From Rs1 sp029027825 (GTDB taxonomy: Bacteria; Pseudomonadota; Gammaproteobacteria; Pseudomonadales; Balneatricaceae), in NCBI GenBank assembly GCA_029027825.1, contig CP093399.1:4030001-4094000 (forward strand): a stretch of DNA of 64,000 nt, written 5' to 3'. How positions within the stretch are numbered: position 1 is the stretch's first letter; every line of letters begins with the position of its first letter. Shown piece after piece: positions 44,520 through 52,552 of this stretch. The notes under the pieces are model-generated. The model did no database searches. It worked only from the letters and a program-made list of their open reading frames with translations, and was not told where the DNA came from. A program made the position numbers and the translations under genes.

Positions 44520-45635
44520 CTAGCCAACAGCTGCCAAGTGATTATCCCACTGTATAGCGGTATTTTTTAGGAGCAGCGTTTTGCTAGCTTGACGCGGATT
44601 TATTTGATAGACACGCCCGCGACCGCTACTGACAATAAACTCGCCCTCGCTCGCCCCCGCGGTGATGCCACAGCCATCTTTGACCTTTATCTTGTGTAAG
44701 TAGCGATTGTTATTGGCCAAGTCCCAAAACAAGATACTGTCCCCCTTAGGTGCAGACACCGCCACTACGCTGCCAGTGCGATCAAAACAGGCGCTGCCAC
44801 AATACTGCTGTAGCTGAAAGAAATCCGTTTCAGGTATTGCTAAGTAATCTAATGGCTCACCCCTCTGGTGCAGGGCTACTAGAGGCACCAGCGCGGTTCG
44901 CTCTCCCTGATACTGCATGGCAATCAGTACTCGACTACTGTCATCCACCGCTATATGACGAATACTTAGCTGTGCATACTCGGCATCAAGCATTACTTGC
45001 TCGGTAATTTCGCTAGTAGCCAGATTGATATAGCTGAGGTTGGAGTGCATTTGCTGAAGGTTAAGCTTCTGCCGGTTTTTGGTATGTATTCCGCCATTCG
45101 CTACCACTAGGGTCTTACCAGCATCACATAATTTCAGCTGATGCGGCCCGATGCCACCGCTAGAAAACTGCTGAAGTGTCTGTAACTGCTCAAAAAAATC
45201 ACGCACCACGATCAAGCCGGCACTGTTGCGGGTTAGATTTTCGGTAGTATATAAAAACCTGCCGTCGGCGCTGATCTGCATATGACCACAGAAATGCTGT
45301 CCCGCCGACGCTGTAATGTGCTGCACTAGGGCGCCAGTATTGAGATCGATGACCAATAGATATTGGCCAGGTCGACGCGCCACCACTAGCAACCAGGGCT
45401 GGGTAGGATGCTTTAACACCTGATGTGCGCGACTCGGCAAAGGATATTTAATTTGCTGATTCGCCAGCTGATCGAACACTATTAGCCAGTGCTGCCCCCG
45501 ATCGTCGACACTGGCTGAGGCATAGCTGCTCGGGCTATTGGCCATACCAACTCTAGGTAGCGCAGCACTTAACAACAGGCAGCCTAAATAGCCGCTAAAG
45601 CGTCTGCGCGGTGCATTAACCGGATTATTCTTCAC
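44520..45635 (-). CDS. DUF1513 periplasmic beta-propeller-like protein
   Basis: The protein has about 371 residues. The N-terminus has a Tat-like signal, RRRFSGYLGCLLLSAALPRVGMA. Repeating WD-like strands follow (GGIGPHQLKLCDAGKTLVVANGGIHT; MQISADGRFLYTTENLT), the mark of DUF1513 proteins. Homologues are encoded last in iron-regulated imelysin clusters (PA4370-PA4373 type). The GTG at 45635 is preferred, because the longer frame to 45680 runs through a fragment of the miniature element. Its function is unknown; periplasmic iron or haem handling is inferred from context. Confidence 0.82.
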   Translation of the reverse strand: MKNNPVNAPRRRFSGYLGCLLLSAALPRVGMANSPSSYASASVDDRGQHWLIVFDQLANQQIKYPLPSRAHQVLKHPTQPWLLVVARRPGQYLLVIDLNTGALVQHITASAGQHFCGHMQISADGRFLYTTENLTRNSAGLIVVRDFFEQLQTLQQFSSGGIGPHQLKLCDAGKTLVVANGGIHTKNRQKLNLQQMHSNLSYINLATSEITEQVMLDAEYAQLSIRHIAVDDSSRVLIAMQYQGERTALVPLVALHQRGEPLDYLAIPETDFFQLQQYCGSACFDRTGSVVAVSAPKGDSILFWDLANNNRYLHKIKVKDGCGITAGASEGEFIVSSGRGRVYQINPRQASKTLLLKNTAIQWDNHLAAVG

Positions 45636-45662
45636 TGAAATCTGCTCGAAAACAAGGCTGTC

Positions 45663-45708
45663 ATAGTAACAGTGCTCCACAATTCGGCGTTAAAAAACGG
45701 CTCAATTA
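45663..45708. repeat. Fragment of the 162-bp miniature element
   Basis: TAGTAACAGTGCTCCACAATTCGGCGTTAAAAAACGGCTCAAT resembles one half of the element at 16660-16821 (ACTACTGCGCTCGG..CGGCGTTAAAAACCGGCTCAAT). Only this part remains. It occupies the gap between the DUF1513 and imelysin genes. Confidence 0.5.
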
Positions 45709-45717
45709 CCACTTTAC

Positions 45718-46827
45718 TTAATCACCATCACGGCGATTGAAACCTAATTTTATTTGCAGAGGCTGCATGCTAGCGAGTAAATTATCGCTCAGCTTTTTTA
45801 GCTGTTGTTGAACACTACTTAATAGCGCAAATTGCCGCTGCTGATATTGCATATCCACTGGCGCTGCTATCTGTTGCAGTGCTGTGTTTATCTGGGAAAA
45901 TTGTCGATCAATTTCTGCCGCCAACTCGCCCGCACCACTTTCAATTAACAACTGTTTAGTGCTAGCCCCAGCAACACCAGAGAACAGGTGCTGCAGGCTC
46001 TTGAGGTTAGTGCGAATATTTTCAATAGACTGCTTACTGCGCCAAGACTCACTTTTTCTCCAGCGCATTTTGGCCAGCGTCTTGCCGAGTGGTGCCGCTA
46101 TTTTCCCATCGCTAATCGCCTCGATAGGCTCCACTAAGGTTTTAAGAATTTCCGTAGCCGCTTCTCGGGGCGACTGATACAGAGCATCCTCGGCATAATT
46201 ATGATAATTGGCTAGTTCTGCATGCCACTCGGTGACTATAGATTGAGTGTTAGACGCTATGTGCTCAGTGATCGCCGTTAATAGCGGGCAATAACTGGGG
46301 TTACTGTCTAATTGAGCAAACAGCTTTGCCTCGAATAGCAACCGCTCGATCGCCGGATAGCCTTTTACAGCCACGGAAGCCCGATTGAAAAACTCATTGT
46401 TATATTGCGGAGCATCACCGGCACTGGCCTGTTTAAGTAAGGCATTAAGCTGCCTTCCACCTAAGTTCTTTTTATCTGGCCAGTATTGCAAGCTGAAGTT
46501 GCGCATCAACATAGTAACCGGACCAAACTGGATATGCTGAATATTCTGCCAAGCTTGCTGAGTCTGTTTAAACTGAGCTTTTGCAGCACTTAAGCGCTGC
46601 TCTGATCTATCTTCACAAAATGTGCTCACACTAGTAACCAATAAACTTGACTGCTCTGCGAGCGCCTGGTAATTGGGGATAATGTGTTGTTGCACCGCAG
46701 CTAAATTAAACTCCTGCCAACGCTGCTCAGATATCTGCGCCGCGTTGACAGGACTAACGACTATGCATACGAGACAACCACTGACTAAAAGCAGCTGTTT
46801 ATTGACCATTTTAAATATTGTTTTCAC
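45718..46827 (-). CDS. Imelysin-family periplasmic protein (second imelysin)
   Basis: This 369-residue protein has a signal peptide (KQLLLVSGCLVCIVVSPVNA) and an imelysin (M75) domain. It has the family's first conserved motif as WQNIQHIQFGP and the second as KGYPAIERLLFEA, a variant of the usual GxHAIExLLWG. Imelysins are iron-regulated and bind, rather than cleave, their ligand. GTG start overlaps the stop of the di-haem gene by one base, so the two are coupled. This is the PA4371-like member of the cluster. Confidence 0.85.
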   Translation of the reverse strand: MKTIFKMVNKQLLLVSGCLVCIVVSPVNAAQISEQRWQEFNLAAVQQHIIPNYQALAEQSSLLVTSVSTFCEDRSEQRLSAAKAQFKQTQQAWQNIQHIQFGPVTMLMRNFSLQYWPDKKNLGGRQLNALLKQASAGDAPQYNNEFFNRASVAVKGYPAIERLLFEAKLFAQLDSNPSYCPLLTAITEHIASNTQSIVTEWHAELANYHNYAEDALYQSPREAATEILKTLVEPIEAISDGKIAAPLGKTLAKMRWRKSESWRSKQSIENIRTNLKSLQHLFSGVAGASTKQLLIESGAGELAAEIDRQFSQINTALQQIAAPVDMQYQQRQFALLSSVQQQLKKLSDNLLASMQPLQIKLGFNRRDGD

Positions 46828-48305
46828 TACAGCGACTCCAAAAATAATATAAGCTTATCTTGCTCTTCATCAGACATATTAACCACCGCATCGCGGCTTT
46901 TTTGTGCTTCCCCACCGTGCCATAAAATCGCCTCGAGTAACGACCGGGCTCGACCATCATGCAAAAATTCTGTTTTTCCCGACACCGCTTTTGTCGCGCC
47001 AATCCCCCAGAGCGGCACGGTGCGCCACTCTCTACCACTGGCCTGAAACTCTGGTCTATTATCGGCCAGCCCTACTCCCATGTCGTGTAGTAATAGATCT
47101 GAATAGGGCCAAATTAATTGACTGGCCTGCTCCAATGCAGCCTCGGAGCTAGTGGTGAACTTAGGCTGATGACAGCCGGTACAACCACTTTCATAGAAAA
47201 GCTGCTTGCCTGCTAATACCGAGCGACTTGCGACGTTAGTGCGAATCGGCACGCCAATATTGCGAGTAAATAATGCCAGCGCTTCATCCATTTGCGGCGC
47301 CACTTCTACATCTGCTAAATGACTAGATCGTCCATCGGGGGCCTGCAGACAAACCTGTTGATGAACAGTACAATCCCCTTGATAAGCCAGCTTAAATAAC
47401 AGCGTGGATAAACCCATGTCAGTCGCGAAAGCAGAGCTGTTCTGCTGTACCAGATTAGGGCTCCCCGCCTTCCAGCCAAAACGCCCCAACGCCAGCGATT
47501 GACTGGCAACCTCCCAGACTAGATTCGCTCTACCTGAGATCCCATCATTATTTTCATCATTGGCATCTACAAGAGATAAAATATCCTCTTGATCTATAGC
47601 TTCTAGCAGACCCAAGCCGATCATTGGGTTGGCGACTCGCACTGAGAACATTGTGTCTGGGTGCAGCGGCCCATAGTTTAAACCAGTAATTGAATAGCTT
47701 GGGCTTCGCAGCTTAATAACCCGCCCTGAGCGCAACGTCACTGCTTGCTCAGTATACTTTATGTTAATTCGACCTTCGGCATCCATGCCCTGCAGTGCAA
47801 AATCTTGTAGCTGACTGCCATAGCTGGGCTCTGCAATAAAAGCCAGACGGCCCGATGCCAGTTGCTGGCGCTGCTCTTGATTTTGTGCGGGGATACTTAA
47901 GCGCATCAACATTGAAATGGCGTTGTCTGCTGGCCAATTAGCTTCAGGCACATGACCTCTTCCCCCTCTAATATGGCAACCCATACCAGAGCGAGCGGTG
48001 TGTAATGGCCCCAAGCCATCACTAGCCTGAGACGAAGATGGAGAGAACACCCAAAATTTTGCAAAAATACTCTCACCGATTTTAAAATCGAGCTGTTTTG
48101 CAAAACTTAAATTTTTCGCCGGTTGTAAAAAAGATTTTTTGCCTTTTATCAGCACACTAGTCGCACCACCTGCAAACTGCTCGTATTTCTCTGGCCGAGA
48201 GAAATCACTGGTGGCTAAAGGCACAGCGGCACTGATCACCGTCGATAGACAACTAAACAATAAAAACAGTAAAATTCGATAGTTATTAAAATAGTTATTA
48301 AGCAA
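46827..48305 (-). CDS. Di-haem oxidoreductase-like protein (DUF1111) with one altered haem motif
   Basis: This 492-residue periplasmic protein has a signal peptide (about 1-27). The DUF1111 (DHOR) family resembles bacterial di-haem peroxidases (MauG-like). The second haem-binding motif is intact, CTGCH near residue 375. The first reads GMGCH in ARSGMGCHIRGGRGH near 110, where relatives have ARSCxxCH; the first cysteine is Gly (GGT in place of TGT). Single-cysteine haem attachment or loss of that haem would follow. It is encoded between two imelysins and probably serves periplasmic iron redox handling. A Fur-like site lies about 65 bases upstream. Confidence 0.85.
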   Translation of the reverse strand: MLNNYFNNYRILLFLLFSCLSTVISAAVPLATSDFSRPEKYEQFAGGATSVLIKGKKSFLQPAKNLSFAKQLDFKIGESIFAKFWVFSPSSSQASDGLGPLHTARSGMGCHIRGGRGHVPEANWPADNAISMLMRLSIPAQNQEQRQQLASGRLAFIAEPSYGSQLQDFALQGMDAEGRINIKYTEQAVTLRSGRVIKLRSPSYSITGLNYGPLHPDTMFSVRVANPMIGLGLLEAIDQEDILSLVDANDENNDGISGRANLVWEVASQSLALGRFGWKAGSPNLVQQNSSAFATDMGLSTLLFKLAYQGDCTVHQQVCLQAPDGRSSHLADVEVAPQMDEALALFTRNIGVPIRTNVASRSVLAGKQLFYESGCTGCHQPKFTTSSEAALEQASQLIWPYSDLLLHDMGVGLADNRPEFQASGREWRTVPLWGIGATKAVSGKTEFLHDGRARSLLEAILWHGGEAQKSRDAVVNMSDEEQDKLILFLESL

Positions 48306-48368
48306 ACTTTGGCCAATTGATGATAAATGAATGGGTTAGCGACGAGCATAACGGATTCTATATTGTAA

Positions 48369-48392
48369 ACTTTATCATTCTCATTAACGAGT
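48369..48392 (-). promoter_or_regulatory. Probable Fur box upstream of the di-haem/imelysin operon
   Basis: On the minus strand it reads CTCGTTAATGAGAATGATAAAG, which matches the Fur consensus built from NATAAT/AATGAT hexamers. It is about 65 bases before the di-haem start. This agrees with the iron-regulated nature of such clusters in Pseudomonas. Confidence 0.5.
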
Positions 48393-48449
48393 ATAATATT
48401 AAATATGTTACTTCTATGTAATCGACAACGCAGGCCTGCTGACTAGCAT

Positions 48450-48737
48450 CTACTCCTCATAAAAATCAAATGTCATTACCCCTGCTTGCTCTCGCAAAGA
48501 GAGCAACGCAATGTATGCTGCACTTTTATAAAACTTCTCTGCTGTAATCATATCAGGAAAACGTAAGATTGCTGTGATGTGAGGCTTTCTGCCTCCGCCC
48601 AGCAGAGTCTTCAAATACTGTCCTCTGGCGACCACTTCCACTGCATATTGCTTCATAAGCGGAGCTGCAGCTGCGATATAAAGTTGCATTTTTTCTATAT
48701 CGTTGACTTCGGTAACAGCAAAATTTAGTACCGTCAT
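48450..48737 (-). CDS. DUF1330-like small ferredoxin-fold protein
   Basis: This 95-residue protein has a beta-alpha-beta layout: LNFAVTEVNDIEKMQLYIAAAAPLMKQYAVEVVARG, then HITAILRFPDMITAEKFYKSAAYIAL. This matches the DUF1330 family (dimeric alpha-beta barrel, related to monooxygenases of the Dabb type). ATG 48737 has AAGGAAG upstream; the frame extends 13 codons further without support. It lies inside the iron cluster between the two imelysin parts. Its activity is unknown. Confidence 0.75.
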   Translation of the reverse strand: MTVLNFAVTEVNDIEKMQLYIAAAAPLMKQYAVEVVARGQYLKTLLGGGRKPHITAILRFPDMITAEKFYKSAAYIALLSLREQAGVMTFDFYEE

Positions 48738-48848
48738 TTTTAACTTCCTTGATTTAAGTGATGGTAGAGCCCGCATCCCATTTTATACAACGACAGCTAA
48801 TTATGTTGCATACTGATTCTGCGCATTTATCCAAACCGTTGAACAGGC

Positions 48849-48883
48849 AAAAAAAAGCCCGTCGAACGTCGACAGGCTTTTTT
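48849..48883 (-). terminator. Strong terminator after the imelysin gene
   Basis: On the minus strand a 10-bp stem, AGCCTGTCGA/TCGACGGGCT (one G-T pair), with a short loop is followed by eight T residues and preceded by A residues. It lies 32 bases after the stop codon. Confidence 0.92.
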
Positions 48884-48914
48884 AAGTGGCGCTAAATTCA
48901 CATTACGACTGTGA

Positions 48915-50198
48915 TTAGCCCGCTGTGATGCTCGCAGGATTATCTAAGCTATCAGATCCTTCAAGTTCAATCTTGTCTAACTCTAAAGCATTGATTGCCG
49001 CTTCAATACCTTTAGTTTGTACCGTTAATGCATCAACTACATCTTGTACAACCGCATTGCCTGCTTTGTTGCCAGATCCGATTAGTACATCAAAAGTGTT
49101 ACCTTTAGCTGCTTCATCAACCATCACTTGCATAAAGCCTTGAGTGGCCATTAACTGGGCATTCAATTTAGCATCAACATCCGCTGATTTACCCGCAACT
49201 AGTGCAGATAGGCTAGGTCCTTTTAATAAAGTACCATCAACTCTGCGATACTCACCGGTGTAAACGTTCTTAATACTCATCGCATCATAGAAGTGCGAGA
49301 AGTGAGTGTTATCAGAGAAGCAATCATGCTCTTCTTCAGGATCGTGTACGATCAAGCCAAGCTTAATACGCTCACCCGCTAGCTCTCCGTAAGACAAGCT
49401 ACCCATACCTGTTAGTATAGTTGCAAGACCGCCTTTATCACCTTTTTCTGCAAGCACTTTACGAGCAGCGCCATTTGGCTCCCAGTTAGCAGCCATTTCT
49501 GATAAAAAAGTGATAAGCAATGAAGTAGCGGCACTCAAGTAATCTCGACGACGATCGCAGTTAACATTGGTGCAGTCTGTTAGTCTGTAATCAGTCGCTG
49601 CTCTTTTGCCAGCGCCTTTTTCAGTACCGTTAAGATCTTGACCCCAAAGCAAGTACTCTATTGCGTGATAACCAGTCGCTACGTTTGATTCTACTTCATC
49701 AATTTCTTGTAGCGTTTCACCCAGTAGTGCTGGCGTAATTTTAGATGCATCTACCTTAACTCCACCAATGTTCAAGGTTTTGTTGGCAATCACGTTAGCC
49801 GCGTAATATGGATTTTCGTCAGATTGCGTTCCATAGTTAGTGTCTACGTAGTCAATCAAACCTTCATCTAATGGCCATGCATTTACCTTGCCTTCCCACT
49901 CATCGACAATCGCGTTACCAAAACGGTAAGCTTCTGTCTGCTGGTAGGGAACCCGCGCTGCAATCCAAGATTTTTTAGCCGCTGCTAGGGTAGCTTCTGT
50001 CGGTGTAGCAAGAAAAGCATTAATGCTAGCCTGTAAGTTCTTAGCAGTGCTTAATGAATCTTCAAAAGTTGCCTGAGCAATGTCACCATAGTGCTTAAGG
50101 ACAGAAGCTGCTGCGGTTTCTTGAGCTGCAAAAGCCCCTGTTGATAAAGATGCAAATCCAATTGCTGCGGACAACGCTAGTGCCGGAAAAGATTTCAT
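48915..50198 (-). CDS. Imelysin-family iron-regulated periplasmic protein (IrpA/IcmP-like)
   Basis: This 427-residue protein has a clean signal peptide (LALSAAIGFASLSTGAFA, cut near 24). The imelysin signature GYHAIEYLLWGQDLNGT is near residue 175. The fold is duplicated: TLAAAKKSWIAARVPYQQTEAYRFGN opens the first half, and SIKNVYTGEYR with GPSLSALV the second. DCFSDNTHFSHFYDA is typical of the IcmP group. It has its own terminator and upstream region, separate from the di-haem operon. It probably binds an iron complex in the periplasm or at the outer membrane. Confidence 0.92.
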   Translation of the reverse strand: MKSFPALALSAAIGFASLSTGAFAAQETAAASVLKHYGDIAQATFEDSLSTAKNLQASINAFLATPTEATLAAAKKSWIAARVPYQQTEAYRFGNAIVDEWEGKVNAWPLDEGLIDYVDTNYGTQSDENPYYAANVIANKTLNIGGVKVDASKITPALLGETLQEIDEVESNVATGYHAIEYLLWGQDLNGTEKGAGKRAATDYRLTDCTNVNCDRRRDYLSAATSLLITFLSEMAANWEPNGAARKVLAEKGDKGGLATILTGMGSLSYGELAGERIKLGLIVHDPEEEHDCFSDNTHFSHFYDAMSIKNVYTGEYRRVDGTLLKGPSLSALVAGKSADVDAKLNAQLMATQGFMQVMVDEAAKGNTFDVLIGSGNKAGNAVVQDVVDALTVQTKGIEAAINALELDKIELEGSDSLDNPASITAG

Positions 50199-50848
50199 GA
50201 AATAGCCTCAGTTATATTAATTTACTAGCTCTATTAACCCTTAGTTCAAGGCCGTTATACTAATGTGAGCTATTCTGTACTTTAAGGTTGGAAATTTTTT
50301 GCAGCACCTATAAAACTATCAAGCTCAGCAAATATTCTCCATCTCTATTAAGTCAAAAGCAGGCACTAATACACCGATTTGAATACACGATTTAAATAGC
50401 TGTAAATTATTAGATAGTTGCCATCCACACATTTATACCGATTGCGAACACATGGTTCGCGCAACAGCGCAATTAGTGAATGAAAACCAGTTAGGATTAA
50501 ATTTACGACATAATAAGTGATAACAAATATCATTTCAATAAGTGAATAGTTATTAACAATCTTACTTTTAACAACTCGATTAATTTGCGGTGCTGATTTT
50601 CTAATAATAATGCTGTTCAGCGTATACAAATTACGAAAATAGCTGCATTTATGTATATAATCGGCATAATTACATAATAGATATTTATTTATATTTATTT
50701 GTTCTATAAAACAGTTTCCTTATGCTATGAATTACGCATAAAATATTATTATTGCCGTTTGATTTAGTTATTTGAATAAATACTTTCATTAACATGATTT
50801 ATATTTATCGACACTTATCGAAAGGTTCAGAGTAGCTAGACGACATTT
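50199..50848. other. 650-base AT-rich gap between the imelysin gene and coaD
   Basis: It must hold the divergent promoters of the imelysin gene and coaD. A frame of 87 codons on the minus strand (50366-50629) lacks a ribosome-binding site and has the Ile/Tyr/Asn-rich composition of AT-rich non-coding DNA. I see no repeat family, RNA gene or clear operator. Confidence 0.6.
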
Positions 50849-51340
50849 ATGAATAAAGTTATTTATCCCGGCACTTTTGATCCCATCACTAACGGTCATC
50901 TCGATCTAGTGGAAAGGGCATCGAGATTGTTTGATACCGTCATTGTAGCGGTCGCTTCAAGCCCTAAAAAGCAGCCTTTGCTACCAATTGAGGAGCGGGT
51001 TAGATTAGCCAAGCTTGTAACTGATCATTTAGACAATGTGCAAATTATTGGCTTTAACTGCCTACTTGCTGATCTTATTCACCAGGAGCAGGCGAATATA
51101 ATTTTGCGTGGCTTAAGAGCGGTCTCAGATTTTGAGTATGAGTTCCAATTAGCCAATATGAACCGGCATTTGGCACCGCAAGCCGAAAGCTTGTTTTTAA
51201 CACCCGCAGAGCATTTGTCTTTTATCTCCTCTACTTTAATCAGAGAGATCTCAAGATTAAATGGCGATGTCAGTAAATTTATCCACCCTGCAGTGGAGGC
51301 TTATATAAAAGAGCACCACCGTCAGAACAACGCTAAGTAA
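50849..51340 (+). CDS. coaD: Phosphopantetheine adenylyltransferase
   Basis: CoaD joins 4'-phosphopantetheine and ATP to form dephospho-CoA. This 163-residue protein begins VIYPGTFDPITNGHLDLVERA, with the nucleotidyl-transfer TxGH motif. It has RGLRAVSDFEYEFQLANMNR and ends with LSFISSTLIREISRLNGDVSKFI (ISSTxxR motif). Length and motifs match CoaD exactly. Its neighbour, a YfhL-like ferredoxin gene, follows it in many gammaproteobacteria. Confidence 0.97.
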   Translation: MNKVIYPGTFDPITNGHLDLVERASRLFDTVIVAVASSPKKQPLLPIEERVRLAKLVTDHLDNVQIIGFNCLLADLIHQEQANIILRGLRAVSDFEYEFQLANMNRHLAPQAESLFLTPAEHLSFISSTLIREISRLNGDVSKFIHPAVEAYIKEHHRQNNAK

Positions 51341-51363
51341 GTTCTCTTAAGAAGCGCTACTTT

Positions 51364-51418
51364 GAGACCTCTGCATAACGTTGCGAGCCATACCCTCTGG
51401 GTAAGTTATGCAGGTATC
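51364..51418. mobile_element. 55-bp internally deleted copy of the 162-bp miniature element
   Basis: The ends GAGACCTCTGCATAACGTTGCGAGC and GTTATGCAGGTATC are well kept, but the inside is replaced by CATACCCTCTGGGTAA. It lies between coaD and the ferredoxin gene. Confidence 0.7.
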
Positions 51419-51508
51419 ACTTTACCAATACGAAAGAACCGCAGGTAGTTGCCAGTGACAGTGACGCTATCAATTTAAATTCTAACCTTGTGAGCAATGA
51501 GGCTAAAA

Positions 51509-51754
51509 ATGTCATTAATTATAACTGATGAATGCATCAACTGTGACGTCTGTGAACCAGAGTGTCCGAATGAAGCGATCACTCCCGGCGAAGAAATATA
51601 CGAAATAGATATGAGCAAATGCACTGAGTGCATTGGTCACTATGATACGCCGCAGTGTGTTGAGGTCTGCCCGGTCGACTGTATCCCTAAAGATCCAGAT
51701 AATGAGGAAACTCAAGATCAGTTAATGGATAAATACCAAAAACTAACTGCCTAA
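51509..51754 (+). CDS. YfhL-like ferredoxin with two 4Fe-4S clusters
   Basis: This 81-residue ferredoxin has cluster motifs CINCDVCEPECP near residues 9-20 and CTECIGHYDTPQCVEVCP near 37-54, the latter with the 8-residue insertion between the second and third cysteines typical of the Alvin group (YfhL, FdxA of Allochromatium). It is an electron carrier whose partners are unknown. The ATG at 51509 has AGG upstream at good spacing; ATG 51497 is that same site and less likely. Confidence 0.93.
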   Translation: MSLIITDECINCDVCEPECPNEAITPGEEIYEIDMSKCTECIGHYDTPQCVEVCPVDCIPKDPDNEETQDQLMDKYQKLTA

Positions 51755-51771
51755 ACACTCACGGTAGTAAG

Positions 51772-51815
51772 TAGTCGCTAACTACTCGAATTAGATAATA
51801 CATAGCTAGCGACTA
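51772..51815. terminator. Hairpin between the ferredoxin and DUF501 genes
   Basis: The 9-bp arms TAGTCGCTA and TAGCGACTA are perfect, with a 26-base loop, followed by TTTTAAATTTTT. It lies at the junction of two convergent genes and overlaps the DUF501 stop codon. Confidence 0.5.
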
Positions 51816-52331
51816 TTTTAAATTTTTATTCTCTAATAGTTTATATAATTCAAATTCTTCGTCTAGTAATTTTCCTATTACGTTTTCTGCTGCTAAGTGA
51901 TGCGCATATTGCATATGCAAACAGCGCACTTTATCCCACTGGGAAATTCCACCAATACCGTAGCGGGAAAACATTTCAGTAAAACCACGCTGTTCAATAG
52001 TGGCCAGATCTTCCGCTGACATCGCCTGCTGCCGCCTCGCTACATATTGTTGCTGATTGGCAAAATATGCAGCTTGCAAGGCCTCATCGACGGCCAATCG
52101 CTGCTCTATCTCTTTAACCCAGCCTAGTGTTTCAATACTGCCTAATGCCTTTGAAAGGTCTTTAGAGCAGAGCCAATACAAAGTCGGAAATGGTTTACCG
52201 TCGACAATACTGCGCATTTGCAAAACTAAAGGTACGCCATTGGCTCCCCTAGCGGCGATAGCGACAATCCCTTGCGGCTCTCTGCCTATTTGTCCACGGA
52301 TGATGTCTTGATCTGCTTGGCTAATATTCAA
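51813..52331 (-). CDS. DUF501 family protein
   Basis: This 172-residue protein has the DUF501 core: GREPQGIVAIAARGANGVPLVLQMRSIVDGKPFPTLYWLCSKDLSKALGSIETLG, followed by the Gly-rich FSRYGIGGISQWDKVRCLHMQYAHHLA. The YWLxCP-like segment and the C-terminal CLH..YA..LA (possible metal ligands) are typical. No function is established for the family. It has its own short upstream region, beyond which lies a miniature element and recG. Confidence 0.88.
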   Translation of the reverse strand: MNISQADQDIIRGQIGREPQGIVAIAARGANGVPLVLQMRSIVDGKPFPTLYWLCSKDLSKALGSIETLGWVKEIEQRLAVDEALQAAYFANQQQYVARRQQAMSAEDLATIEQRGFTEMFSRYGIGGISQWDKVRCLHMQYAHHLAAENVIGKLLDEEFELYKLLENKNLK

Positions 52332-52386
52332 TATGATTCTCTTTTACCTAGCGCTAGGCTCTGCCCGCAGCTTTTCCTAATTAGTA

Positions 52387-52546
52387 CCTGAATCCGTGAC
52401 TTCAAAGTGAATACAGAGTGTAAGATATTGGTTCTACAGTGGAATTGAAAAATCTTAGCTGCACCCATAGGTTCAGTGGGCATTTTTATAACCGCTGTAG
52501 AATCAAGATCTTGTGCTATGTGGCGCAGTGAAGTCACTGATTCAGG
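52387..52546. mobile_element. 160-bp miniature element with IS1380-like ends (long form)
   Basis: It begins CCTGAATCCGTGACTTCAAA and ends CAGTGAAGTCACTGATTCAGG, inverted relative to the copy at 19823. A middle stretch of about 90 bases, itself bounded by TTCTACAG and CTGTAGAA, is absent from the 69-bp copies. Its end lies six bases from the recG stop codon. Confidence 0.7.
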
Positions 52547-52552
52547 TAATTC

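Noticed and set aside
50366..50629. 87-codon minus-strand frame upstream of coaD
   Set aside because: It has no ribosome-binding site, AT-driven residue composition and no recognisable motif.
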